The position numbers and the translations under genes were made by a program. Source: Glandiceps talaboti (taxonomy: Eukaryota > Hemichordata > Enteropneusta > Spengelidae). Taken from it: a stretch of 31,000 nucleotides of DNA. The DNA lies in the NCBI RefSeq assembly GCF_964340395.1, contig NC_135552.1:14333694-14364693 (forward strand), in the 5' to 3' direction. The notes beneath the pieces are model-generated. The model had not been told where the DNA came from, ran no database searches, and was given only the letters and a program-made list of their open reading frames with translations. The stretch's first letter is position 1; every line of letters begins with the position of its first letter. Shown piece after piece: positions 25,683 through 28,743 of the stretch.

Positions 25683-25867
25683 ATAACATGACAGTGATCA
25701 TTAGACGACTAATGTTAATGATCTCTGTTATGTGTTAAGCGTCAAACACAGTGTTATGGCCATCTATGTCTTGCTAGGTATTGTGTTCATCAGTCTTGTA
25801 GTTTGTAGATGATAGCAATGACTTACTCCTGGAAATTACATTCTGGTGGTTTATTTCCAGTCTCCAT
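633..25867 (-). CDS. NEK10: NEK10-like protein kinase, 30 coding exons, 3' end outside window
   Basis: Join on the minus strand, 5' to 3': 25867-25827, 24726-24666, 23797-23676, 23515-23455, 22172-22135, 21175-21091, 20205-20164, 18762-18727, 18640-18562, 17767-17700, 17114-17035, 16244-16158, 15562-15433, 14626-14429, 13957-13915, 13560-13499, 12503-12417, 12110-11943, 11274-11146, 10321-10138, 9829-9708, 6522-6420, 5844-5766, 5085-4956, 4635-4565, 4102-3953, 3194-3066, 2025-1892, 1044-955, 707-633. Every intron is GT-AG, every junction keeps phase, and the sum is 2884 nt (961 codons plus 1). The product has an armadillo-like N-terminal half and a kinase domain with glycine loop [10 protein letters not shown] (530-539), ATP lysine K552 in [14 protein letters not shown] (657-664), DFG (677-679) and CPE (702-704). 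The armadillo-then-kinase order and the sequence of both parts identify NEK10 rather than other NEKs, whose kinase domain is N-terminal. Human NEK10 is about 1170 residues, so roughly 200 C-terminal residues should lie beyond position 1. NEK10 is linked to motile cilia and to MAPK and p53 stress signalling in vertebrates; a role here is inferred. Least certain are the start codon and possible extra alternative exons. Confidence 0.92.
817..932 (-). repeat. 58-bp tandem copies of exon 29 3' end and donor
   Basis: The donor motif TTTG|GTAAGTT recurs with exon-like starts at 817 and 875, and a partial copy at 933 next to the true one at 955; 817, 875 and 933 are 58 bp apart. Two copies keep about 36 bp of exon-29-like sequence, each preceded by ACTTACTAG (exon-like blocks 852-817 and 910-875), and both stay open in the exon 29 frame. 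Confidence 0.8.
955..1044 (-). CDS. NEK10: NEK10 coding exon 29
   Basis: Residues 907/908-936 plus one base of G937: [29 protein letters not shown]. Ser/Asp-rich, like the acidic serine cluster in the vertebrate NEK10 tail. Acceptor AATTCATCACAG, donor TTTG|GTAAGTTAG. Two further copies of its 3' part follow in the intron. Confidence 0.78.
1311..1835. repeat. 26-bp minisatellite (catagaatatagaatgaagc)
   Basis: About 20 units of 26 bp. Variants alternate cctatgg, cttatag and cctttgg. The array sits 60 bp inside the intron after exon 28; the first intron bases (catagaatacaaaattta) resemble the unit, so it may have grown from the intron start. A short poly-C tract (1274-1286) precedes it. Confidence 0.95.
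1892..2025 (-). CDS. NEK10: NEK10 coding exon 28
   Basis: Residues 862-906 plus one base of D907: [45 protein letters not shown]. Low-complexity Ser/Thr-rich tail. The acceptor TTCCTACCAATAG keeps the frame; a more upstream AG at 2055 would create an immediate stop. Donor AAAG|GTAAATTT. Confidence 0.8.
2026..2640. other. intron 27 sequence, nothing recognised
   Basis: No exon, RNA or mobile element recognised. A small hairpin (tcgatga / tcatcga, 2228-2247) is the only local structure noticed. Confidence 0.6.
2685..3065 (-). repeat. 36-bp minisatellite containing the exon 27 splice donor
   Basis: About ten units lie next to exon 27. In minus orientation each ends with GTGACTCTGATATGAG followed by GTAAG, copying the exon end and donor. 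About eight units keep GTAAG; two read GAAAG (ctttctcat at about 2811 and 2919). Unit length is near 36 bp with slight variation toward the distal end. Confidence 0.93.
3066..3194 (-). CDS. NEK10: NEK10 coding exon 27
   Basis: Residues 819/820-861 plus two bases of S862: [42 protein letters not shown]. Follows the charged helix; His/Asn-rich then Ser-rich. Acceptor TTGCACTCTAG, donor AG|GTAAGATC. The last 15-16 exon bases and the donor are repeated about ten more times in the intron. Confidence 0.88.
3204..3827. repeat. intronic foldback with minisatellite arms
   Basis: Outer arms pair gaatgcata (3232-3240) with tatgcattc (3791-3799), atctttgtat with its complement near 3765, and ttaaaaatttga with its complement near 3735. 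Inside, a 30-bp array (aatgaccaaattactgatca, 3345-3470) faces a 29-bp array (ggtcaatattttgaccattg, 3480-3700) that resembles its reverse complement. The centre near 3475-3500 is itself palindromic. It fills most of the 758-bp intron between exons 26 and 27. Confidence 0.85.
3953..4102 (-). CDS. NEK10: NEK10 coding exon 26 (end of kinase, basic helix)
   Basis: Residues 769/770-818 plus two bases of R819: [49 protein letters not shown]. The kinase-closing arginine is in ADERPDI; after it comes a highly charged segment ([15 protein letters not shown]), probably a coiled coil and nearly identical to vertebrate NEK10. Acceptor CCTATGTAG, donor AG|GTATGATT. Confidence 0.94.
4197..4397. repeat. (GTAT)n/(ATAC)n inverted microsatellite
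   Basis: A run of tatg/gtat repeats turns into catacata repeats, giving a self-complementary tract able to form a cruciform. Degenerate cggacgga and ccgtccgt pieces sit at matching places. A short CA/CCA tract (4150-4180) precedes it. All reading frames here come from the repeat. Confidence 0.95.
4565..4635 (-). CDS. NEK10: NEK10 coding exon 25
   Basis: Residues 746-768 plus two bases of R769: [23 protein letters not shown]. The IVEAxYxxxPEGxYS motif is NEK10-specific in the C-lobe. Acceptor CACACTATAG, donor CG|GTAAGATG. Confidence 0.93.
4956..5085 (-). CDS. NEK10: NEK10 coding exon 24 (CPE and C-lobe)
   Basis: Residues 702/703-745: [43 protein letters not shown]. The APE equivalent is CPE (702-704). 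Subdomain IX has the invariant Asp in [14 protein letters not shown]. Acceptor TATCTGTTGACAG, donor AAG|GTAGGTGC. Confidence 0.95.
5086..5765. repeat. intron 23 with (GT)n and (CTGT)n microsatellites
   Basis: A pure GT run spans about 5454-5509, followed by impure GT/GCAT sequence and a CTGT run near 5610-5632. The remainder of the intron shows no recognised feature. Confidence 0.9.
5766..5844 (-). CDS. NEK10: NEK10 coding exon 23 (DFG and activation segment)
   Basis: Residues 676-701 plus two bases of C702: [26 protein letters not shown]. Contains the magnesium-binding DFG (677-679) and the start of the activation loop with candidate phospho-acceptors S689, T692 and S693. Acceptor TTCTTGCCTACAG, donor TG|GTAAGTGC. 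Confidence 0.94.
5907..6282. mobile_element. foldback / MITE-like inverted repeat
   Basis: Left arm from cttcagtgttctacaaccag to cacatgaattggatta (5915-5995) is matched by the reverse complement of 6190-6275 (taatccaattcatgtag to gctggttgtaattctgaa). Arms are about 80-85 bp with several indels and a spacer of about 195 bp. No transposase is present, so it would be a non-autonomous element. Target duplications were not identified. Confidence 0.7.
6420..6522 (-). CDS. NEK10: NEK10 coding exon 22 (catalytic loop)
   Basis: Residues 642-675 plus one base: [34 protein letters not shown]. Contains HRD at 657-659 with catalytic Asp659 and Asn664. Thr661 sits where most Ser/Thr kinases carry the catalytic-loop lysine, as in vertebrate NEK10. 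Acceptor TTTCTTTCCTCAG, donor TAA|GTAAGTAA. Confidence 0.95.
6523..7435. other. intron 21 (3' part), largely featureless
   Basis: Contains a diverged direct repeat (cacttactcattatcatgt near 6731 and cacttacagattattatgtt near 6979) and a poly-T tract (6890-6910). The motif near 7305-7340 (caatggcgttgtagcacaac) is shared with copies near 14650 and 18280. No coding exon seen. Confidence 0.6.
7440..8062 (+). repeat. 115-bp tandem repeat (ttggctgttgctatgggcgt family)
   Basis: Six units begin at about 7449, 7564, 7678, 7792, 7907 and 8022. Each contains tggctgttgctatgggcg, ggtc(a/t)tg, ttgctagg, then catacattttttgaatgttt. Diverged members lie at 9950-10130, 14940-15310 and, inverted, 18160-18200. 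The long frames across it are repeat artefacts. Confidence 0.9.
8065..9110 (+). repeat. composite dispersed repeat ending in CA/GACA tract and hairpin
   Basis: Degenerate units of about 170 bp contain ccaaatttcagcccaatctg, cccagtagtttctgagttta and ttttgaccaaaaatcacatt. Two copies end with agcagtttttgactttaagt followed by CA and GACA microsatellites (8608-8664, 9026-9056). The second continues into a perfect-looking hairpin, agcactactgaac / gttcagtggtgct (9073-9103). This looks like a non-autonomous retroelement or Helitron-like end, but its class is not determined. Confidence 0.7.
9111..9707. repeat. intron 21 (5' part) with 18-bp triplicate
   Basis: The unit ggtggccatattggattc occurs three times in tandem (about 9464-9519). 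Otherwise no gene, RNA or element recognised. Confidence 0.75.
9708..9829 (-). CDS. NEK10: NEK10 coding exon 21 (kinase hinge)
   Basis: Residues 601-641: [41 protein letters not shown]. Contains the hinge [10 protein letters not shown]. The acceptor CTGTTTCAG|ATGATAAG is the first of three tandem copies (40-bp period) extending upstream in the intron; only this copy continues the kinase frame. Donor CAG|GTAAAAT. Confidence 0.95.
9806..9945 (-). repeat. 40-bp triplication of the exon 21 splice acceptor
   Basis: The acceptor plus exon start (minus strand CTGTTTCAG|ATGATAAG) occurs at 9830, 9870 and 9910, spaced 40 bp. The upstream copies keep CTGTTTCAG|ATGATAAAT and CTGTTTCAG|ATGATGAATTA and about 25 bases resembling the exon start. 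Using either upstream copy would shift the frame and reach TGA at the old junction. Confidence 0.9.
9946..10137. repeat. dispersed copies of the 115-bp family in intron 20
   Basis: Two diverged units contain cttgttgctagg, cacttgcctatccatcc and atcatttggctgttactatg, related to the array at 7440-8062. Confidence 0.75.
10138..10321 (-). CDS. NEK10: NEK10 coding exon 20 (kinase N-lobe)
   Basis: Residues 540-600 plus one base: [61 protein letters not shown]. Contains the ATP-anchoring lysine K552 (LALKE) and the probable helix C glutamate E578 (IVSEL), so both halves of the Lys-Glu salt bridge are present. Acceptor TTACTCAACAG, donor AAA|GTAAGTAG. Confidence 0.95.
10322..11145. other. intron 19, nothing recognised
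   Basis: A poly-G tract (about 10914-10930) and a short hairpin (atacgag / ctcgtat, 10931-10959) are the only features. No exon candidate or element seen. Confidence 0.6.
11146..11274 (-). CDS. NEK10: NEK10 coding exon 19 (linker and glycine loop)
   Basis: Residues 497-539. Linker [20 protein letters not shown] then [20 protein letters not shown] and VYK. It contains kinase subdomain I: GxGxxG at 530-535 followed by V537. The NQNK...IG.YA motif before the kinase core matches NEK10. Acceptor TTCATTTGCAG, donor AAG|GTGAGTTT. Confidence 0.95.
11560..11900. repeat. (GACA)n/(GACG)n compound microsatellite in dispersed repeat
   Basis: Tracts of GACA (11723-11740, 11816-11856) and GACG (11784-11816) are flanked by two copies of gtacatcttgatgcatatag. 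The segment catagctccttccaagcttt upstream resembles, in reverse orientation, the sequence near 21975-22005, so this is part of a dispersed element. Confidence 0.8.
11943..12110 (-). CDS. NEK10: NEK10 coding exon 18 (pre-kinase region)
   Basis: Residues 441-496: [56 protein letters not shown]. The run [14 protein letters not shown]...FKRLFP...[14 protein letters not shown] is close to diagnostic for NEK10. It is the last armadillo unit before the kinase domain. Acceptor TTTTTCTTGCAG, donor TCT|GTAAGTTC. Confidence 0.95.
12111..12416. other. intron 17, nothing recognised
   Basis: An AT-rich intron of about 300 bp without recognised feature. Confidence 0.6.
12417..12503 (-). CDS. NEK10: NEK10 coding exon 17
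   Basis: Residues 412-440: [20 protein letters not shown] then DAAAVQMLQ. Phase 0/0. It matches the NG(V/I)...L(I/L)FP..N...Q segment of NEK10. Acceptor ATTTATTTTTACAG, donor CAG|GTATATAT. Confidence 0.9.
12857..13475. repeat. 33-bp minisatellite organised in 85-bp higher-order repeats
   Basis: The basic unit aatacttgtactacaggtac plus ctattcacaatgc (33 bp) alternates with a variant having cttttcacaatgc, followed by a 19-bp piece aatactatattcgcaatgc. The 33+33+19 block repeats at 12988, 13073, 13158, 13243, 13328 and 13413, exactly 85 bp apart. It ends about 25 bp from the exon 16 donor. The long frames over it (up to 290 codons) are products of the repeat. Confidence 0.95.
13499..13560 (-). 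CDS. NEK10: NEK10 coding exon 16 (armadillo)
   Basis: Residues 391/392-411: [20 protein letters not shown], a signature NEK10 armadillo helix. Acceptor AATTTTCTTACAG, donor CAG|GTATGTAT. About 20-40 bp into the following intron the 33/85-bp tandem array begins. Confidence 0.92.
13720..13835 (+). repeat. dispersed repeat, copy 1
   Basis: Shares ordered blocks with 19955-20065: tacactgc, atcatcagaattg/atcatcaaaatcg, tgtgagtac, accaata and agcttatatcaacatgt. Both lie in NEK10 introns in the same orientation. Confidence 0.65.
13915..13957 (-). CDS. NEK10: NEK10 coding exon 15 (43 bp)
   Basis: Residues 377-390 plus one base: [14 protein letters not shown]. It leads into the [16 protein letters not shown] motif that is highly conserved in NEK10. 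Acceptor TTTTTTCCATTACAG, donor CAG|GTAACATA. Confidence 0.88.
13958..14428. other. intron 14, nothing recognised
   Basis: No tandem repeat, inverted repeat or exon signal noticed. Open frames are short and show no known motif. Confidence 0.55.
14429..14626 (-). CDS. NEK10: NEK10 coding exon 14 (armadillo, largest exon)
   Basis: Residues 311-376, phase 0/0. It starts [20 protein letters not shown], continues [20 protein letters not shown], then a Gly/Ser/Pro-rich stretch and ends [11 protein letters not shown]. It carries one armadillo repeat ([11 protein letters not shown]) followed by a flexible insert. Acceptor TATCTTTCACAG, donor CTT|GTAAGTTAC. Confidence 0.9.
14640..15330 (+). repeat. 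diverged copies of the 115-bp family in intron 13
   Basis: Units near 14943, 15050 and 15188 contain gttgctatggg; ttcacttgcctac occurs near 15249. The element near 14650 (tactgccaatggtgttgaaa) matches the segment near 7305 and 18280. Confidence 0.75.
15433..15562 (-). CDS. NEK10: NEK10 coding exon 13 (armadillo)
   Basis: Residues 267/268-310: [20 protein letters not shown] then [20 protein letters not shown] and WNV. The DGIPxLLSLLH...LKLLW segment is one of the best conserved armadillo repeats in NEK10. Acceptor TTATTTTCTATAG, donor GTG|GTAAGTAATC. A 500-bp tandem array starts just beyond the acceptor. Confidence 0.92.
15595..16110. repeat. about 30-33-bp minisatellite next to the exon 13 acceptor
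   Basis: Irregular units contain caacacactagtggacacta and gtcaacactatcaacac, decaying toward the right. The array begins about 30 bp from the exon 13 acceptor. Both strands carry long frames rich in Thr/Asn/Val that are only the repeat in translation. Confidence 0.92.
16158..16244 (-). CDS. NEK10: NEK10 coding exon 12 (armadillo)
   Basis: Residues 238/239-266 plus two bases of K267: [20 protein letters not shown] then QDYDILSK. Acceptor TTGATTTCAG, donor GAA|GTAGGTTTG. Phase 2 on both sides; the other frames contain stops. Confidence 0.88.
16245..17034. other. intron 11 with two hammerhead-core-like motifs
   Basis: Two plus-strand motifs begin CTGATGA (16559) and CTGACGA (16800), about 241 bp apart. 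The second carries a stem ggctga / tcagcc; the first ends in CGAAA. They resemble the ribozyme-like ends of Penelope-like elements. A G-run (16386-16393) precedes. No reverse transcriptase remains. Confidence 0.35.
17035..17114 (-). CDS. NEK10: NEK10 coding exon 11 (armadillo)
   Basis: Residues 212-237 plus two bases of S238: [20 protein letters not shown] then LISLAQ. This is a typical armadillo helix 3 / helix 1 pattern. Acceptor GTGTTTGACAG, donor GAG|GTAAGTCAG. Confidence 0.9.
17475..17660. repeat. 51-57-bp tandem repeat, three copies
   Basis: The unit contains cccagtgatgggttaaagcc followed by aagta and cttgactttgtaccctacc. Three full copies and a partial one lie in the intron after exon 10, ending about 40 bp from its donor. 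Confidence 0.9.
17700..17767 (-). CDS. NEK10: NEK10 coding exon 10 (armadillo)
   Basis: Residues 189/190-211: [20 protein letters not shown] then HK. The sequence IFQKL..VxxQRxWxxxxGAHK is a strongly conserved armadillo helix pair of NEK10. Acceptor CTGTTTTATAG, donor AAG|GTGAGTT. Confidence 0.9.
18039..18389. mobile_element. MITE with CAGTGTTGCAGCCAG terminal repeats
   Basis: CAGTGTTGCAGCCAG at 18039-18053 is matched by ctggctgcaacactg at 18375-18389. A direct tatatg flanks both ends, compatible with a decayed target duplication. Length is 351 bp with no coding capacity; the terminal CAGTG is of hAT type. The interior carries an inverted copy of the 115-bp family (gcaacatgaccacgcctata). Confidence 0.8.
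18562..18640 (-). CDS. NEK10: NEK10 coding exon 9
   Basis: Residues 163-188 plus one base of N189: [20 protein letters not shown] then ILKEIT. The YGEQ and ILKEIT-NIFQKL positions align with NEK10. Acceptor TTTTGATTACAG, donor CAA|GTAAGTCA. Confidence 0.87.
18727..18762 (-). CDS. NEK10: NEK10 coding exon 8 (36 bp)
   Basis: Residues 151-162, [12 protein letters not shown]. The 36-bp phase 0/0 micro-exon has a good acceptor (ATTTCTGTTCAG) and donor (ACA|GTAAGTAT). It continues the armadillo region and could be skipped without a frame change. Confidence 0.75.
18763..19954. other. intron 7 (3' part), nothing clearly recognised
   Basis: The motif gagtcccagggaccc (19091-19105) recurs as gcgggtcccagggac (19429-19443), a possible decayed repeat pair. 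No exon with conserved protein sequence was found. Confidence 0.5.
19955..20065 (+). repeat. dispersed repeat, copy 2
   Basis: Counterpart of 13720-13835, with ctgtgagtacccttagacca and agcttatatcaacatgtt shared in order. Confidence 0.65.
20164..20205 (-). CDS. NEK10: NEK10 coding exon 7 (42 bp)
   Basis: Residues 137-150, [14 protein letters not shown], an armadillo-type turn (LGGV) between helices. Acceptor ATAATTACAG, donor GAG|GTAAGCTC. Phase 0 on both sides. Confidence 0.85.
20206..20784. other. intron 6 (3' part), nothing recognised
   Basis: AT-rich intron sequence without identified repeat or exon. Confidence 0.55.
20788..21055. repeat. degenerate 25-30-bp tandem repeat
   Basis: About eight irregular units share tactacagtcaggttacaga and gatgtaca. 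It lies in the intron just after exon 6 and ends about 35 bp from its donor. The open frame over it is a repeat artefact. Confidence 0.8.
21091..21175 (-). CDS. NEK10: NEK10 coding exon 6
   Basis: Residues 108/109-136, from [20 protein letters not shown] to FMRDGVYQ. The block EWxxRAP...LRxLICLRxxMRD is characteristic of NEK10. Acceptor TATCTAATAG, donor CAG|GTAAGCAG. Confidence 0.88.
21176..22134. other. intron 5, mostly featureless
   Basis: Contains adjoining poly-C and poly-A tracts (21272-21311). The segment ataggcaaagcctgaaggaa (21976-21995) resembles the inverse of sequence near 11640, indicating one more dispersed repeat copy. No exon seen. Confidence 0.55.
22135..22172 (-). CDS. NEK10: NEK10 coding exon 5 (38 bp)
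   Basis: Residues 96-107, [12 protein letters not shown], plus two bases of codon 108. The micro-exon is supported by the conserved FxALVKNRL motif, a clean acceptor (TTTTATCTTTTAG) and donor (GAT|GTAAGTATT), and by being the only piece that fits phase 0 in and phase 2 out between its neighbours. Confidence 0.83.
22405..23318. repeat. (ATCC)n array with cactaacattcat interruptions
   Basis: More than 900 bp of ccat repeats punctuated by cactaacattcat or cactaacatc, forming a loose higher-order pattern with blocks of about 20-45 bp. The Met-Asp-Gly-Trp frame on the minus strand is repeat-derived. Confidence 0.95.
23319..23400 (-). mobile_element. 3' tail of a LINE (CR1/L2-like)
   Basis: On the minus strand catttgggataaataaagtt is followed by attgaattgaattgaa. 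A TTTGGGATAAATAAAGTT end with a short TTGAA-type repeat tail is typical of CR1/L2-clade LINE 3' termini. Only about 80 bp remain. It abuts the ATCC array, which may have grown from its end. Confidence 0.65.
23455..23515 (-). CDS. NEK10: NEK10 coding exon 4
   Basis: Residues 75/76-95, [20 protein letters not shown], matching the conserved ERNFS motif of the NEK10 N-terminus. Acceptor TTTTTACAG, donor CAG|GTTAGTG. The other two frames are closed by stops. Confidence 0.83.
23676..23797 (-). CDS. NEK10: NEK10 coding exon 3
   Basis: Residues 35-74 plus two bases of R75. It starts [13 protein letters not shown] and ends SPEDVALER. The segment is polar and Ser/Asn-rich, hence probably disordered, and leads into the first helical block. 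Acceptor CCATTTCAG; donor CG|GTTAAGG, a weaker than usual GT site. Confidence 0.8.
23920..24178. mobile_element. MITE flanked by TTAA
   Basis: aggggaacaccactca (23920-23935) pairs with tgagtggcattcccct (24163-24178). TTAA stands immediately outside both ends (23916-23919 and 24179-24182), as for piggyBac-type insertions, although the termini do not start with the usual CCC. 259 bp, non-coding. Confidence 0.8.
24183..24665. other. intron 2 remainder, nothing recognised
   Basis: A short cacacccccacacccc tract near 24558-24586 is the only simple repeat. No exon seen. Confidence 0.55.
24666..24726 (-). CDS. NEK10: NEK10 coding exon 2
   Basis: Residues 14/15-34, [20 protein letters not shown]. 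Acceptor TTCTTCTAG, donor CAG|GTATGTG. It matches the short leucine-rich helix near the N-terminus of NEK10. Phase is 2 in and 0 out. Confidence 0.85.
24953..25168. mobile_element. MITE with acatactgtaaacctg terminal repeats
   Basis: acatactgtaaacctg (24953-24968) pairs with caggtttacagtatgt (25153-25168). The interior has repeated cgcgaaaat / tagtcgtgaaaat motifs, partly palindromic. TA dinucleotides border the inner ends, compatible with a TA-targeting family. 216 bp, non-coding. Confidence 0.78.
25531..25680. repeat. (GA)n microsatellite
   Basis: An impure AGAGAC stretch is followed by a pure GA run from about 25616 to 25680. It lies in the first coding intron. The Ser-Leu frame on the minus strand is an artefact. 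Confidence 0.97.
25827..25867 (-). CDS. NEK10: NEK10 coding exon 1 (proposed start)
   Basis: Encodes residues 1-13 plus two bases of codon 14 ([13 protein letters not shown]). The donor is GA|GTAAGTC at 25826. The ATG at 25867-25865 is the first in frame; the frame stays open upstream to a TGA near 25930, so the exon probably continues as 5' UTR to an acceptor such as CATCAG near 25905. The length before the conserved EYQNLLRLL block is somewhat shorter than in vertebrate NEK10, so a further upstream coding exon cannot be excluded. Confidence 0.6.
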
Positions 25868-26099
25868 CTCAACAGTACGACGTCCAGATGTCACCGGATA
25901 CTGCTGATGTACAACACTATCATCTCTTCATGTGGATACCCAAATGATTTCCATGGCAATATACGTGTAAGCTTTTGTGTCAAACACAAAGACTGAATTG
26001 GAAAAGAACAGAACAATATTACTAATAACTTGACTGAAATGAAAAAAAAAGTTACATGTACCTCAATCCTATTGTGTATTTATTGAAACTTTATGCATT

Positions 26100-26225
26100 T
26101 TATTGGACTGATAACCCAGAGACTTGGCTGTCTGACACTACAATGGACATACTGGCTTTTCAGACAATCCGGTGAACAACAGTTTCAAGTCGAACAGCCA
26201 ATTCTCTGGGCTACAGGACTAACTT
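26100..26225. mobile_element. small inverted repeat (MITE-like)
   Basis: ataacccagagacttggctg (26111-26130) pairs with the reverse complement of 26189-26214 (cagccaattctctgggctac). Arms are about 26 bp with a few mismatches and a spacer of about 52 bp. Confidence 0.6.
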
Positions 26226-26929
26226 GGAGACTGTCTCAGATCGGTAAAAACATATAGACGTCAGCTCAGGAAGCAAGTGAAGATCCCCTTCCTGGGATCC
26301 TCTAGGGAAAAAAGTCTTGAATGTGATGTTGGGTTTGATGAATGACAAGTCAAAATTTCATTTTGCCCAAAGTTATTGACGTACTGACTAGTAGACCCCA
26401 CAGTAAAACAAACAAAATAAATTCCTGTCAAAATATCCAGATATTGATGTTTATCAAAATGCATGTCTTGATACAATATATGTACCAGTATTTATGAACT
26501 GTAAATTTTTCATCCTTGGGGTGTTATCTATCATATTCCCATTTCATTATCCCATGTTGTTTGGGTTTGTGAGCATTCACTACAGTGCATTTGTTACACT
26601 CATAAATGTTGGTGGAGGGTCTATGTTACACTGTAAGATATGTTGTCTTGTTCAGCCGTATCAAACCGACTGTACTAATCTACCCAATTTCCCACATCAG
26701 CAACCAGACTGGGTTGCAGCCAATCAAATATCTTTATGTTCTAATAGGTGTCTAACTGACTGATGAGTGCTGGTTAATAGAGTGGCACGAATGTCTATAT
26801 CTTACACACTATGCATTCATCATCAAAGCAGCAAAAAGCAGTGTACATTGTACTCCTTGTCACCAGTGAATTGTTTGTAAGTGCTTGCAAAAAAAAAATG
26901 TATGCTTAGATAACGATCTATTTACCATT
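26226..26929. other. 5' intron segment, nothing recognised
   Basis: A plus-strand frame (26494-26763) is open but shows no known motif, and its amino-acid pattern gives no support. No repeat identified. Confidence 0.5.
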
Positions 26930-27422
26930 ATACAACCCTTGTACTAGTTGTCTAGAAATGCTGTTGATGGCATGTTGTCTTATCAGTAGTAGTCAACCGG
27001 CTTTGTAGGTGCCGAAAAGTCATGATCTCCTTATCACACTATCAAGCAGACATATATTGATATGAAATAACATTTGGTCTCTCTGATGTAAGTTCATGAC
27101 ATGTTCTTATCAGTTTGTTTATGTCTGTGAAAGCTAGTCATATTGCCATATACAATACATCTAACTTGCACAGACATAAACAAAGTGATAGATGCATCCC
27201 ATGCATCTACAAAGGAGGCACATGCTACTGTTTTTGCATCAATGTAGGTCAGTTTGATACTGTGATAAGTAGAAGACTTTTCGGCACCTTCAAAGCATAG
27301 ACCCTAGTCACCCTACACGAAATGTATAGGGTCTATGTTCAAAACCAATCTTAATTGTTTAACACAAATAAAATGACATTGTGATCAGCAACATTTCTAG
27401 ACAACTAGTGCAAAGGTAGTTA
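26930..27422. mobile_element. long foldback element (about 490 bp)
   Basis: Outer arm actagttgtctagaaatg (26942-26959) matches the reverse complement of catttctagacaactagt (27391-27408). Further paired blocks are aggtgccgaaaagtc (27007-27021) with gacttttcggcacct (27275-27289), and tttgtttatgtctgtg (27116-27131) with cacagacataaacaaa (27169-27184). The pairing runs nearly to the centre, so the whole is one imperfect hairpin. Confidence 0.85.
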
Positions 27423-27429
27423 ATGATGT

Positions 27430-27500
27430 TACTACATGTATCATGCATTATACCATGGAAGTGTTATACTTCCATGATTATACCATGCATGAGCCAGGTT
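27430..27500. repeat. short palindromes
   Basis: catggaag / cttccatg (27454-27476) forms a stem with a 7-base loop; atgcattataccatg and the nearby tataccatgcat extend it outwards. Confidence 0.7.
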
Positions 27501-27639
27501 CAACAAAAATATGAAATATATAATCTGGGTGTTGTACATCATGACAAAGCGCATCCATGTCATGACAATGTGTGTCTATGTCATTTGTTCTGCTGTGTTC
27601 AAAATATGAGTCAAATGCTTAAAATTTCCATTACTTTCC

Positions 27640-27880
27640 TGATTTTAAAAAAAAAATATTACTGGAAATGGTATAATTATGTTATTCTCCAATATTTTTC
27701 TTTGTTCAGCCGGAAAATACTCATAACCAATGGGTTGTCACTACAAGTCTAGTGACTCAGTGCGACATGGGCACTTTTAAGTCACTCATATTTTTCCTTG
27801 GCTGAATGAAGAAATATATTGGGGAATAATATCTAATTGTTACACAGGAATGACTTTCCACTAAGGGTTATTTTCCTCTG
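27640..27880. mobile_element. foldback element, second in 5' intron
   Basis: gttattctccaatatttttc (27681-27700) with tttgttcagccggaaaatac (27701-27720) pairs with tttttccttggctgaatgaa and atatattggggaataat (27791-27828). The centre contains gtcacta / tagtgac (27738-27757). Arms are about 45 bp, perhaps continued outwards by weaker pairing. Confidence 0.75.
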
Positions 27881-28159
27881 GATATGGCACGTTCTTTTCA
27901 GTTGATGTCAAACAACTCTACTTCTACTATAGACACTGTCTAGGCTTCAACATAGTGCATGTAATGTGACAGGAATGGTGTGCAAACGAAATAAATTTCA
28001 TACACCTGGTTCGAAATTATCACACAATGATTGATTTTGACACATGACTACAAATTATGACACAACAGATTTATGGAGGTTCGGTGAGAACAAAGTGGAA
28101 TATTCATGCAAGTTGAAGTATTGTTTATATTTACCATGCATGGATGTACTCGTGAAATT

Positions 28160-28569
28160 ATCATCCATGCATTTATGCAGCAAATGTAAGACATGTCAGA
28201 CTCAGTGCCAACATACACAGTGAAGAAAATTTTCTTTTCCACTGTCTATGGTGTCAACAAGCATTTGGCAATCAGCTGGGGGAACAATACAAACAAGTAG
28301 TTGCAAACCGAGCATACAGAATTCGAGAATATTCTGTCAGCACGCAGGAATATGTGAAGAAGATTGGCTACGCCTGCACAAGTTGGAGAGAGGCGATACC
28401 ATTGTCTACATTATCCACAGCTCTCAAATATAGGGACCGTAGACTGGCTAAACGCAGTAAAACGCGAATACCGGAAGCGAGGTTTTACATACACATATTT
28501 ACAAATGTACTTGTAGCTATGCATGTATCACCATGTCACGAACTCGATCAATTATTCCTGAGAATGTAA
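28160..28569 (+). other. unidentified open frame, possible antisense exon
   Basis: A frame without stops for about 137 codons runs antisense inside the NEK10 5' intron, with the first ATG only at 28354. The translation includes NQLGEQYKQVVANRAYRIRE and YVKKIGYACTSWREAIPLST, with balanced composition unlike the repeat-driven frames elsewhere. I do not recognise it. A shorter second plus-strand frame (28248-28433) is also open. It could be an exon of an unknown gene, a decayed transposon ORF, or chance. Confidence 0.25.
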
Positions 28570-28743
28570 TATAATCAGAGTCAAAACGGAAACATCTCAA
28601 CTGTTCTGACATCTGAAAATCTTCATCAAATTGATAAACAGAGACGACAACAGAGGAATCATGCACTGTTTATTTCTGATCGTGAGAAAGTTCAACTTCA
28701 AGATGGCGTCCTGAGCAACCGAATACTACCGCTTACTACTTAC

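Noticed and set aside
26494-26763. Plus frame of 89 codons with Cys residues
   Set aside because: Starts in hydrophobic AT-rich sequence, has no recognisable domain and no splice or promoter support; probably chance or decayed repeat.
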